Part shown: positions 50,650 through 59,023 of the stretch, piece after piece | Position numbering within the stretch: position 1 is the stretch's first letter | Layout of the letters: every line of letters begins with the position of its first letter | DNA from: CAJWKT01 sp964465375 | GTDB lineage: Bacteria > Pseudomonadota > Gammaproteobacteria > Steroidobacterales > Rariloculaceae | Assembly (NCBI GenBank): GCA_964465375.1 | Contig: CAYXIJ010000011.1 | Span: 6,782-70,781, forward strand | DNA: 64,000 bases | Direction: 5' to 3' | Translations under genes and position numbers: made by a program | The notes under the pieces: model-generated | The model's input: only the letters and a program-made list of their open reading frames with translations | What the model was told of the DNA's origin: nothing | The model's database searches: none

Positions 50650-51192
50650 TCATAGATTCTTAAACGGGGTCTTAAAATCTTCAAAACTTGAAAGCAATTG
50701 GTCTCTATCAGACAAGATGGGTACTGCGGGCCCCCAGTCATATCCGAAACTATTCCATAAAATACCTGTATCCGATTCCGGAGCATATTCTGAACTGGTC
50801 TTATAAACCATGTTTGTATTGTCCTCTAGAGCTCGGTAGCCATGAGCAATGCCTTTAGGCATAAATAGCAAACCTGGCTCTTCTCCACTTAGATGTATAT
50901 CGACAAATTTACCATATCCCTTTCCCGGTCGAAGATCTAACATTACATCTCTAGCTGATCCAGCGGAACAAAAAACTACTTTTTCATGATCATCAGGAGG
51001 TAACTGAAAGTGCATACCTCGGATGACATTTTTTTTTGAAACAGTATAGAACTCTTCCCTCATTTTAAATTCACGTAAATATCGATGATACAAATGCGGT
51101 GTGTATGTCTTTATGAAGCTACCGCGAACATCTTTAAATTTTTCGATCTTTACGTACCAGACCTTGGGTAATATTTCATGAATAGAGGCCAT
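50650..51192 (-). CDS. dTDP-4-dehydrorhamnose 3,5-epimerase-like cupin (RmlC family)
   Basis: A 180-residue cupin with the RmlC order: DVRGSFIKTYTPHLY, NVIRGMHFQLPP with catalytic His61, VMLDLRPGKGYGKF with an Asp at 86, and LFMPKGIAHGYRAL. MVYKTSSEYAPESDTGILW is the Tyr-containing lid. RmlC enzymes epimerise C3 and/or C5 of 4-keto-6-deoxy nucleotide sugars. No RmlA/B/D genes are present here, but RfbF/RfbG make CDP-4-keto-6-deoxyglucose 4 kb away. A CDP-sugar substrate, as in 6-deoxyaltrose-type routes, is therefore reasonable. The gene faces a divergent plus-strand glycosyltransferase. Confidence 0.82.
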   Translation of the reverse strand: MASIHEILPKVWYVKIEKFKDVRGSFIKTYTPHLYHRYLREFKMREEFYTVSKKNVIRGMHFQLPPDDHEKVVFCSAGSARDVMLDLRPGKGYGKFVDIHLSGEEPGLLFMPKGIAHGYRALEDNTNMVYKTSSEYAPESDTGILWNSFGYDWGPAVPILSDRDQLLSSFEDFKTPFKNL

Positions 51193-51483
51193 TGATGCTA
51201 CCTAGTTATCCTGTAAGTTCAATGCAACTAAAAATTAGTACTTTTTTATTATACCGGTGGATTACTGAGCTCGCTAGCAGACTCGCATCTGTTACATTCC
51301 GATTGTAATTTAATGTAAAATTTTTTTATTAATCTAAGATATAAAAATTAATCCGATATCCTTTAAAGCCCCTAAGACTATCTCTCGAGCTTATTAAAAC
51401 ACCATCTTTTAGCCATTGTAGACCAACAGTTTTAGGGATAAACTTTTATAATCACCACCCATTGAAGCACTAAATAAATCACT
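51193..51483. other. Divergent intergenic region
   Basis: These 291 bases lie between the rmlC-like gene (minus) and a GT4 gene (plus). No coding frame with recognisable sequence was found. The region is AT-rich, with a T7 run near 51320, and should hold two divergent promoters. No convincing -35/-10 pair could be chosen by eye. Confidence 0.45.
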
Positions 51484-52626
51484 ATGAAAGTTATTATCTC
51501 TGTCAAAGGACGGTTCCATGGGTTCAATCTTGCGCAAGAGTTATATCACAGGAATGCATTACATAAGCTCATAACGACATATCCTAAATTTGTCGCCAAA
51601 CAGTTTGATATACCCCGGGACAAAATAATAAGTTTTCTAGACCTTGAGGTACTAGCAAGATCTTACAGAAAAGTAAAAAATGATTATTGGAGACTGGGCA
51701 ATTGGTTCAATAATAAGTTTGACAAAAGAGTAGCTAGAAAAATAACTCAAGCGGATCTCTTCGTCGGTTGGAGTGGATCTTCTTTTAACAGCATCAGAAA
51801 AGCGAAAAGTTTTAATATGACCGCCATACTTGAAAGAGGAAGTAGTCATATTCTTTTTCAAAAAGAAATTCTAGAAGAAGAATCAGCTTTATTCGGTTCT
51901 TCCATGGAAGTAGTTCACCCTGGGGTCATTGAAACAGAGCTAAAGGAGTATGATGAGGCAGATTATATTTTTATTCCCAGTCAGTATGCAAAAAACACCT
52001 ACATTAAACATGGTATAACGGATAAAAAATTAATCCAGATTCCATACGGGGTAAACTTAGAAGAATTTTATCCTGTCCAGAAAGAAGATAACACATTCCG
52101 GTTTATCCATTGTGGAGCTATTACTCTGAGAAAAGGAGTCCAGTATCTCTTGCGGGCTTTTGCTGAACTTAACTTGCAGGATGCAGAACTCTGGATGGTA
52201 GGTCCTTTGGATCCGAAGATAGGTCATATTGTCGAACAATACAGTTCCGATAATATTATCTACCATGGCTCCAAACACCAAGCTGAATTAAAATGGTTTT
52301 ACAGTCAGTGCAATACTTTTTGCTTGGCTTCCATTGAGGAGGGCTTGGCCATGGTACAAGCTCAGGCAATGGCTTGTAGTTTACCAATAATAACTTCCGA
52401 GAATACAGGTGGCTCGGATCTCATCATAGAAGGCGAGCATGGCTTTACTGTTCCTATTAGAGATGTAGAGGAATTAAAATCAAAAATGCAGTATATGTAC
52501 GACCATCAAGAGCAAGCAAAAATTATGGGAAATAAGGCAAAAGATAGAGTGCAAAAATTATTTACTTGGAATAATTATGGTTCAAATATTTTTGATGCTT
52601 ACAACAATGCTTTAAAAAATAACTAA
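51484..52626 (+). CDS. Glycosyltransferase family 4
   Basis: A 380-residue GT-B enzyme with MKVIISVKGRFHGFNLAQEL at the start and DLFVGWSGSSFNSIRKAK in the acceptor half. YIFIPSQYAKNTYIKHGI and IPYGVNLEEFYP lie at the hinge. The donor domain has FIHCGAITLRKGVQYLLRAF, then LASIEEGLAMVQAQAMACSLPIITS with the donor-site Glu residues. All GT4 elements are intact. It is one of two consecutive plus-strand transferases embedded in minus-strand genes. Its own divergent promoter lies upstream. Confidence 0.84.
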   Translation: MKVIISVKGRFHGFNLAQELYHRNALHKLITTYPKFVAKQFDIPRDKIISFLDLEVLARSYRKVKNDYWRLGNWFNNKFDKRVARKITQADLFVGWSGSSFNSIRKAKSFNMTAILERGSSHILFQKEILEEESALFGSSMEVVHPGVIETELKEYDEADYIFIPSQYAKNTYIKHGITDKKLIQIPYGVNLEEFYPVQKEDNTFRFIHCGAITLRKGVQYLLRAFAELNLQDAELWMVGPLDPKIGHIVEQYSSDNIIYHGSKHQAELKWFYSQCNTFCLASIEEGLAMVQAQAMACSLPIITSENTGGSDLIIEGEHGFTVPIRDVEELKSKMQYMYDHQEQAKIMGNKAKDRVQKLFTWNNYGSNIFDAYNNALKNN

Positions 52627-52675
52627 GTAACTACACTACTAGATACGATCTGGATCGTTGCAAGTTAAAAGAAAA

Positions 52676-53857
52676 ATGTCTAAAAAAATAAAAAAAGTTC
52701 TATACATCCAGTTTTTTAACCCTATGCATTGTCCGGTTTTAATTCATGGATGCAACATATTATCCCACAAAGGATGGAAGCTGCTACTTTTAGGAGCACA
52801 AAATATTGCTGACCCTTCTAATAGAATGGAGATGAAATTACACAAAAACATCACGATAAAATTATTAGAATATGCCAAACCAGGTATACAACAAAGACTA
52901 CAATACCTATTCTTTAATCTATGGATTTTGTTAACAATTATTTTTTGGAGGCCTCAAGTATTGTATGCATCAGAAAAGTTGGTGTGTCCTATTGCCTACA
53001 TCATAAAAATTTTTAGCAAAAAAATAAAAGTTATCTACTTTGAGCCAATGTATGCAGGAGAAGGATCTCAAATTAGACCAAGGTTTGTGAGAGTATCAAG
53101 AGCAAAGCTTGCTAAGATTGCAGACCTTTGTTTAGTTCCTAATGAAGCAAGATTAGAAAAGTTTGTTGACGATGTAGGCGCGTGTGAAAACATCATTTTT
53201 GTGCATCAATTTCCGAGGCGCGAGGAATTTCATGGCATTCCATTAAAAGAAAAACCCGCAGGAACAGATAGATTAAAATTATTCTCTTTTGGTCATATTG
53301 GACCTGATAGGTTACCGATTCAGCTATTCGAAGCGCTAGAAAAACTAAAAGATAAGGTTGAATTAGTTATATCAGGAGTGATACCCGAAGGAATACAAAA
53401 CTATGGCTCAATCATTAAAAAAGAAATAAAAAACAGAGGATTAGAAGGAAATATTGAGTATGTAGGCTTGATTAAAGAAAGAGACGATCTTTACAGACAG
53501 TGCTCAAGGGCTGATGTTGGCTTAACCTTTACCGGTAAAACTGTTAAGCCGGAATTCAGAACTGAAGGGGGGTCACAGCGTCCCTTTGAGATGATGGGCC
53601 TAGGCCTAGTTCCATTGGTGAGTGACCTGAAAGAGTGGGAGGATTTTTTCGTCAAGGACGGATATGCCTATAGTTGTAATTCAGATAGCGCAGATAGCAT
53701 TAAGACGGTACTCGAATTTCTGTACGAAAATAGAAATTCTTTATATGAGATCGGGGAGAAAAACAAGAAAAAAATACTTGAAGAATGGAATTATAATTCA
53801 GAATTCGAAAAAGTAGAGAGCTACATTGAGAGCTCACATGATTCAGTTCATCTATAA
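52676..53857 (+). CDS. Glycosyltransferase (GT4-like)
   Basis: About 393 residues from the ATG at 52676; a TTG six codons upstream is also in frame. VLYIQFFNPMHCPVLIHGCN starts the acceptor domain, and ASEKLVCPIAYIIKIFSKK with KVIYFEPMYAGEGSQ follows. The donor domain starts at FSFGHIGPDRLPIQLFEAL and includes ADVGLTFTGKTVKPEF and SQRPFEMMGLGLVPLVSD, a GT-B donor site variant. It ends tail-to-tail with the minus-strand SDR gene, overlapping it by 10 bases. It follows the preceding transferase by about 50 bases and is probably co-transcribed. Confidence 0.75.
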   Translation: MSKKIKKVLYIQFFNPMHCPVLIHGCNILSHKGWKLLLLGAQNIADPSNRMEMKLHKNITIKLLEYAKPGIQQRLQYLFFNLWILLTIIFWRPQVLYASEKLVCPIAYIIKIFSKKIKVIYFEPMYAGEGSQIRPRFVRVSRAKLAKIADLCLVPNEARLEKFVDDVGACENIIFVHQFPRREEFHGIPLKEKPAGTDRLKLFSFGHIGPDRLPIQLFEALEKLKDKVELVISGVIPEGIQNYGSIIKKEIKNRGLEGNIEYVGLIKERDDLYRQCSRADVGLTFTGKTVKPEFRTEGGSQRPFEMMGLGLVPLVSDLKEWEDFFVKDGYAYSCNSDSADSIKTVLEFLYENRNSLYEIGEKNKKKILEEWNYNSEFEKVESYIESSHDSVHL

Positions 53858-54795
53858 TTGAACTCTTTATCACAAAACAACAAAAGATTATCTATTTCCT
53901 CTGGTAATGTTGTCGTGGTACCAATGCCAAGTTTTGCATAAATGTCACATACGTACTCCAATCGTGATACGTCCTTTTCTTTATGCTCATCATTAATCGT
54001 TATTTTCGGAGAGAAATTAAATAACGCTGAACATCTCTCTGCAATAAGATTAGATAACTCATAAATTGACATGCTCACCCCGCTTCCAACATTCATAATT
54101 TTCTGACCAGCAACAGAATTAGGATTTTTAATTATAAATTCTATGAGATCTTCAATAAACGTGATTGGAATAAAATCACGTTCAGTGCTACTTCCAGTTA
54201 TGTTAATCTTGCGTTCAATAACTGCTTGTCTACAAAAAATATTTGCGGCTAACATCCAGCAATTCACATTTATATCCAGGGGGGCACCAATTCCATTAGA
54301 TAGCCTTAAAATTATTCCATTGATAAGATTCTTTGAGTCAAACTCTAAAACGTGCTCTTCGGCTCTTTTGTGAGTTACTGCATAGGGATGAATAGGATCA
54401 GGAACGGTAGATTCATTGATTAGTCCCTGCAGCGGGCTCCCGTATATGTGTGCTGTTGAAAAATAAATAAAATTTTTAACACTTGAACTACTAGCTGCTT
54501 CGAGCAAATTGCGCGTTCCTATACTATTAACCAAAAATGCTTTCTCTGGGTTTGCTTTGCAGTCAGGTGCATTCATTGCAGCCAGATGAATAATTGTTTC
54601 AACATTACTGCAGGCTGAAATGAGTTGTTGGCGATCATCCAATTCCATTTGAACTGCCTTACAACCTATTAATTCTATTGGAATTTCAGGACTGATTGCT
54701 CTGGTTCCCAGGACAACCTTTTCCTTTCCAGAGCTTACTAGGCGTCTTGCTAATCTTCCTCCCAAATAGCCAAAACCCCCGGTAATGAGAATCAC
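53848..54795 (-). CDS. NAD-dependent epimerase/reductase (SDR) of the CDP-sugar set
   Basis: About 315 residues starting at GTG 54795, one base after the rfbF stop. GGGAAG lies about 6 bases upstream and ILITGGFGYLGGRLAR begins at once. A longer reading frame to 54846 would overlap rfbF by 50 bases and adds only PG/H-rich residues. Other motifs are IIHLAAMNAPDC, FIYFSTAHIYGSP, HPYAVTHKRAEEH with Tyr-x3-Lys (YAVTHK reads Y-A-V-T-H-K, one residue longer than usual), and DFIPITFIEDLIE. Placed after rfbG and rfbF, it most likely reduces or epimerises CDP-4-keto-6-deoxyglucose or a product of it. The altered Y-x4-K spacing may be a true variant or an alignment choice. Confidence 0.74.
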   Translation of the reverse strand: MILITGGFGYLGGRLARRLVSSGKEKVVLGTRAISPEIPIELIGCKAVQMELDDRQQLISACSNVETIIHLAAMNAPDCKANPEKAFLVNSIGTRNLLEAASSSSVKNFIYFSTAHIYGSPLQGLINESTVPDPIHPYAVTHKRAEEHVLEFDSKNLINGIILRLSNGIGAPLDINVNCWMLAANIFCRQAVIERKINITGSSTERDFIPITFIEDLIEFIIKNPNSVAGQKIMNVGSGVSMSIYELSNLIAERCSALFNFSPKITINDEHKEKDVSRLEYVCDIYAKLGIGTTTTLPEEIDNLLLFCDKEFNYR

Positions 54796-54796
54796 G

Positions 54797-55573
54797 TCAA
54801 TCTTCCCATGTTCTCCATGGGGCGGCTCCTGTATCCCATAATTCACATAAATAATTTTTATCTCTAAGAGTGTCCATGCAGGCCCAAAAACCTTGATGCT
54901 GCCAAGCGAGTAGTTCCTTTTCCTTGACTAAGTTAGTTAGCGGCTCTTGTTCAAAAACGGTAGTATCGCCTTCTATATAATCCATAACCCTAGGCTCGCA
55001 AATAAAAAACCCTCCATTAATCCAAGAACCCTCACCTTCAGGTTTTTCAAGAAAACTAGTAACAACATTATTTTCTTCAATATTTAACGCCCCGTATCTA
55101 CTCGGTGGCTGTATTGATGTCATAGTAATCGCTTTTTTATGTTTTTTATGAAACCTTAATGTTTCTGCGACATTTACATCTGACAATCCATCTCCGTAAG
55201 TAAGAAAAAATGTCTCATCACCGATATGCTCCCTTGCGTACTTTATTCTTCCTCCAGTCATTGTATTAAGTCCAGTCTCAAGCAAGGTCACTTTCCATGG
55301 TTCTGATTTGTTATCAAAAAATTTTAGATCATTATTTTCAAGATTTATTTGAACGCTGCTTTGATGAAGAAAGTAATTTATAAAATACTCTTTTATTATA
55401 TAGCCTTTATAGCCAAGCAAAACGATGAACTCATTAAATCCAAAAGTTGAGTATACCTTCATGATATGCCACAAGATTGGCTTGTCACCTATCTCAACCA
55501 TAGGTTTAGGAGTTACACTGGTTGCTTCACTAAGCCTAGTGCCATAACCACCCGCTAAAATAACAACTTTCAC
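54797..55573 (-). CDS. rfbF: Glucose-1-phosphate cytidylyltransferase
   Basis: A 258-residue enzyme that makes CDP-glucose from CTP and glucose 1-phosphate. Signature: VVILAGGYGTRLSEATSV, TPKPMVEIGDKPILWHIMK, VLLGYKGYIIKEYF, FFLTYGDGLSDVN with the metal-binding Asp, and SFLEKPEGEGSWINGGFF. EQEPLTNLVKEKELLAWQHQ near the end is typical of RfbF/DdhA. Length is standard. It is the second gene of the CDP-sugar set, after rfbG. Confidence 0.93.
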   Translation of the reverse strand: MKVVILAGGYGTRLSEATSVTPKPMVEIGDKPILWHIMKVYSTFGFNEFIVLLGYKGYIIKEYFINYFLHQSSVQINLENNDLKFFDNKSEPWKVTLLETGLNTMTGGRIKYAREHIGDETFFLTYGDGLSDVNVAETLRFHKKHKKAITMTSIQPPSRYGALNIEENNVVTSFLEKPEGEGSWINGGFFICEPRVMDYIEGDTTVFEQEPLTNLVKEKELLAWQHQGFWACMDTLRDKNYLCELWDTGAAPWRTWED

Positions 55574-55712
55574 AGTTTTTTCATCCTTTCTTTTTCTGGT
55601 TCAAAATATATTTAATGGTTTTCTATTTTCTCGCGCCTTAAATTATTAAGAATGACCGCTACCGGTAACACAAATAATTTTTTAGGACTAAGGTAGCATC
55701 ACCCATTTTTTG

Positions 55713-56816
55713 TTAAATGGACCATTCAATTTTTTTCTTTTTTGCTAGATCTATATACTCATTAATTTGCCTGATTGCATACTCATGCATCGACTTTCTT
55801 TTTTTATCTTGATAATAGGTTTTGTACCATGATGCCGTCATCCTAACGGTATCACTAAAATCTAGTGCGGGAACCCAATTTAAATCATGCAAAGCCTTAT
55901 CGCAATTTAGCTTCAATAAACCAGCTTCATGTAATTTATCCTTCTTGCTTGAGGCATCTTTCCAATTAACGTTTTCCCAATATTTTGACATCTCAGCAAT
56001 CAATTCACATACAGAATAATTTTGATCCATGTTAGGTCCAAAATTGTAAGCTTCGCCATGATGATCTCCATTTTCATACAACGATACGCCTAGTGCTAGA
56101 TAGCCACTCAGAGGCTCTAAAACATGCTGCCAGGGGCGAGTGGAGTTTGGGTTCCTAATCTCAACTGGATCATTCTGGGACCAAGATCTAATGCAATCTG
56201 GAACAACCCTATTGTGGGCCCAATCACCACCACCAATAACATTTCCTGCCCTAGTGATACCTACGCGCACATTATGTTTTGTGTCTTTAAAATAAGATTC
56301 TATATAGGAGCGAATTGCAATTTCTGCCATTCCTTTTGATGCACTATATGGATCCTTTCCACCCAGTCGATCTGTTTCCCTGTAACCCCAGGGCCACTCA
56401 ACATTATCATAAGCCTTATCACTAGTTATCATGACAACAACGACTGGTTTTTTGTAATCACGTACCGCTTCAAGGATAGAGGCACTTCCCAAGGCATTAG
56501 TCGAAATTGTATCTATGGGGTTTTGGTAAGACCTTCTGACCAATGATTGTGCTGCAAGATGAAAAATGAAATCCGGGCGCACCTCTGCAACGATATTTTT
56601 AACTTTATCTGCATCTCTAATATCGATCTTTCTGTCATCAATAACTTTATCTAAGCAAGTTGCTTCAAAATTTGATGGATTTGATGGTATATCTACGGAC
56701 AAGCCGACTACATTTGCACCAAGACGAGACAACCAAATAGAAAGCCAACTACCTTTGAATCCGGTATGACCTGTAACAATGACCGTTTTATCAGCGTAAA
56801 ATGATTTTAGTTTAAT
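55713..56816 (-). CDS. rfbG: CDP-glucose 4,6-dehydratase
   Basis: About 367 residues. It converts CDP-glucose to CDP-4-keto-6-deoxyglucose with bound NAD. The dinucleotide motif VTGHTGFKGSWLSIW lies upstream of the first TTG (56732), so translation must begin earlier. The only codons between an in-frame TAG (56840) and that motif are non-standard. ATT at 56816 gives IKLKSFYADKTVIVTGHTG, and ATC at 56825 is the alternative; no ATG, GTG or TTG exists there. Further motifs are FHLAAQSLVRRSYQNP, VMITSDKAYDNVEW, YSASKGMAEIAI (Tyr-x3-Lys) and NVIGGGDWAHNRVVPD. The C-terminus is complete. Upstream of rfbF by about 140 bases. The start codon remains unresolved and could be a sequencing error. Confidence 0.88.
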   Translation of the reverse strand: MKLKSFYADKTVIVTGHTGFKGSWLSIWLSRLGANVVGLSVDIPSNPSNFEATCLDKVIDDRKIDIRDADKVKNIVAEVRPDFIFHLAAQSLVRRSYQNPIDTISTNALGSASILEAVRDYKKPVVVVMITSDKAYDNVEWPWGYRETDRLGGKDPYSASKGMAEIAIRSYIESYFKDTKHNVRVGITRAGNVIGGGDWAHNRVVPDCIRSWSQNDPVEIRNPNSTRPWQHVLEPLSGYLALGVSLYENGDHHGEAYNFGPNMDQNYSVCELIAEMSKYWENVNWKDASSKKDKLHEAGLLKLNCDKALHDLNWVPALDFSDTVRMTASWYKTYYQDKKRKSMHEYAIRQINEYIDLAKKKKIEWSI

Positions 56817-56894
56817 ATTTTCGATGAAATTATCTGCCTATATTATGGTGATCAGACGATTCCGTTTTTTTAAAATAATCTTTTTCGGCTTAAA

Positions 56895-57956
56895 TCAAGC
56901 GAAAGGATTTGGCATCTCCCCATCCCTCAAAAGAGCTAAATCTGAAATCATCATTTCCTCTACTAGGGAAGAAAACCCAATTTCATGTTTCCATTTTAGG
57001 TCTTTTCTAGCAAGAGTAGAATCCCCTTGTAGGGTCTCTACCTCAGCTGGCCTATAATATTCCTTTCTGATATTAATAAGTTCCCTCCCATTTTGATCTA
57101 CCCCAACTTCTTTAATATCACTGCCATGCCACGCAATATTAATATCAATAAAGCTAGCCGCTTTTTCTACAAATTCCCGGACACTGTGCTGTTCTCCCGT
57201 TGCAATAACATAATCTTTCGCATTTTCCGTCTGCAAAACCCTCCACATAGCATCGACATAGTCCTTTGCATGCCCCCAGTCACGTTTTGCATCAAGATTT
57301 CCCAAGAATAACTTTTTCTCAAGCCCTAGCTTAATTTTAGCCAGACCTAACGTGATTTTCCTAGTAACAAAGTTTTCCCCCCTTAAGGGCGACTCATGGT
57401 TAAAAAGAATACCGTTAGCAGAAAATAAGCCATAGGCTTCCCGGTAAAGTTTTGTCATGTAGAAGGCATACATCTTGGCTATGGAATATGGGCTTTGTGG
57501 GTTAAAAGGAGTTTTCTCTGACTGCGGGAACTCAAGCACCTTTCCATATAGCTCTGAGGTAGAGGCTTGATAGAATTTAGTGGTTCTCTCCAGCCCTATG
57601 GCACGTATTGCTTCTAATATGTTCAAGGTACCCAGCGCATCAACTTGCCCAGTGTATGCTGGCATTACAAAAGAAACGGCTACATGGCTTTGTGCAGCTA
57701 AGTTATAAATTTCATCCGGTTTAATTTTAGAAATTAAGGCCGTCACATTATTAGGATCTGTAACATCCCCATAGTGCAATATAAAATCCGTCTCTCTTTG
57801 GATGGGGTCTTTAAAGATAATGTCTAGCCTGCTCGCTGAACTAAGGCTGGACTGGCGTCTTTTCACTCCATGAACAATATAGTTTTTCTTAAGTAACGCA
57901 TCGGCTAAATAAGCACCATCTTGTCCGGTCACACCAAATATTAGGGCTTTTTTCAT
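56895..57956 (-). CDS. gmd: GDP-mannose 4,6-dehydratase
   Basis: A 353-residue extended SDR forming GDP-4-keto-6-deoxymannose. It has ALIFGVTGQDGAYLADALL, VHGVKRRQSSLSSASRLD, NLAAQSHVAVSF, FYQASTSELYGKV with the Thr and Glu of the dehydratase site, and PYSIAKMYAFYMTKLYRE with Tyr-x3-Lys. NHESPLRGENFVTRKI, DAKRDWGHAKDYVDAMW and YYRPAEVETLQGD are standard Gmd segments. Length is near the usual 345-375. It lies between rfbG and a second Gmd-family gene. The keto product could be turned into fucose, rhamnose or other 6-deoxy sugars. Confidence 0.9.
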   Translation of the reverse strand: MKKALIFGVTGQDGAYLADALLKKNYIVHGVKRRQSSLSSASRLDIIFKDPIQRETDFILHYGDVTDPNNVTALISKIKPDEIYNLAAQSHVAVSFVMPAYTGQVDALGTLNILEAIRAIGLERTTKFYQASTSELYGKVLEFPQSEKTPFNPQSPYSIAKMYAFYMTKLYREAYGLFSANGILFNHESPLRGENFVTRKITLGLAKIKLGLEKKLFLGNLDAKRDWGHAKDYVDAMWRVLQTENAKDYVIATGEQHSVREFVEKAASFIDINIAWHGSDIKEVGVDQNGRELINIRKEYYRPAEVETLQGDSTLARKDLKWKHEIGFSSLVEEMMISDLALLRDGEMPNPFA

Positions 57957-58027
57957 AATGTAAATCTACCCAGTAACTTGCTTTAAGGAATACTCCGATC
58001 TAAAAAATTATCGATGAAGAAAAAAAT

Positions 58028-58993
58028 TTAAGTATGATTTTTCAATGACTCGGCAATTATAATATCTAGGACCTCAAAGAAAGACATTTCATATCTCCAA
58101 TTTAATTCTTTTTTCGCCTTAGATGCATCTCCATAGATATCCATTATTTCATTGGGCCTGAATAAGTCATTATTTATCAAAATTTTATCTCTATTAATCT
58201 CTAAATTATCAAAAATATAAAAAATTACTTCTTTTAGACTTACTGATTTTCCTGAGGCAAGTATGTAATGGTCCGGAGCCCCATGCTGCATCATTAAATG
58301 CATAGCCTCAACATATTTTGGTGCGAAACCAAAATCCCTCCTAATATCAATATTGCCAACCTCTAAAAATTCTTTTCTTCCAGCAAGAATATCAAAGGCC
58401 GTATTAAGAACTTTTTTAATAATAAAATTTTCATTTCTCAAGAAAGATTCATGATTGAATGATATACCTGACGTACAGAACATACCAAAAGATTCCCGAT
58501 AGTTGACCGTTAACCAAAAAGCTGTGCACTTTGAAACAGCATAAGGGCTAACTGGATAAAGCGTTGAATTTTCTGTGATTGGAAATGTATTTACATTCCC
58601 AAACATCTCCCCACTGGAAGCCTGGTAGAATTTAATTAATGTATTAGTTTCTCTTATACTTTCCAATATATTTGCTACTGACAAAATATTAAAATTAAGA
58701 GTTAAAATTGGATCTTGATACGATTTGAAAACTGAACTCTGAGCGGCTAAATTATAAAACTCATCCGGCTCATTTTTCTCAAGAAGATCTACTACATCAT
58801 TCTTATCTGTAAGGGAACATTGTTGCCAGTTTATTTGATCTGTAATTGATAAATAGTCCAACCTGGATTTATTAATATGAGACACATCTTTTACAACACC
58901 CACTACCTTATAATTTTTAGATAACAACAATTGAGCTAGGTAGGCCCCATCCTGCCCGGTAATTCCTGTTATTATCGCAACTTTATCTGTCAT
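58028..58993 (-). CDS. Second GDP-mannose/GDP-heptose 4,6-dehydratase-family enzyme
   Basis: A 321-residue Gmd-family SDR, about 30 residues shorter than its neighbour. It keeps AIITGITGQDGAYLAQLL, NLAAQSSVFKSYQDP, FYQASSGEMFGNV, YAVSKCTAFWLTVNYRE, NHESFLRNENFIIKKVL and GNIDIRRDFGFAPKYVEAM. The region after the first Rossmann strand (VVKDVSHINKSRLDYL) lacks the Arg-rich RRxSS loop that grips GDP-mannose neighbours in classic Gmd. With a GDP-heptose operon in the same locus, this copy may be the GDP-heptose dehydratase (DmhA-like); it could also accept GDP-mannose or another nucleotide sugar. Substrate is inferred from context only. Confidence 0.8.
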   Translation of the reverse strand: MTDKVAIITGITGQDGAYLAQLLLSKNYKVVGVVKDVSHINKSRLDYLSITDQINWQQCSLTDKNDVVDLLEKNEPDEFYNLAAQSSVFKSYQDPILTLNFNILSVANILESIRETNTLIKFYQASSGEMFGNVNTFPITENSTLYPVSPYAVSKCTAFWLTVNYRESFGMFCTSGISFNHESFLRNENFIIKKVLNTAFDILAGRKEFLEVGNIDIRRDFGFAPKYVEAMHLMMQHGAPDHYILASGKSVSLKEVIFYIFDNLEINRDKILINNDLFRPNEIMDIYGDASKAKKELNWRYEMSFFEVLDIIIAESLKNHT

Positions 58994-59023
58994 GTTATAA
59001 ACATTGAGCCTATTTTATGATAT

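Noticed and set aside
54797..54846. Longer N-terminus for the SDR gene starting at 54846
   Set aside because: It would overlap rfbF by 50 bases with residues unlike any SDR start; the GTG one base after the rfbF stop has a better ribosome binding site.
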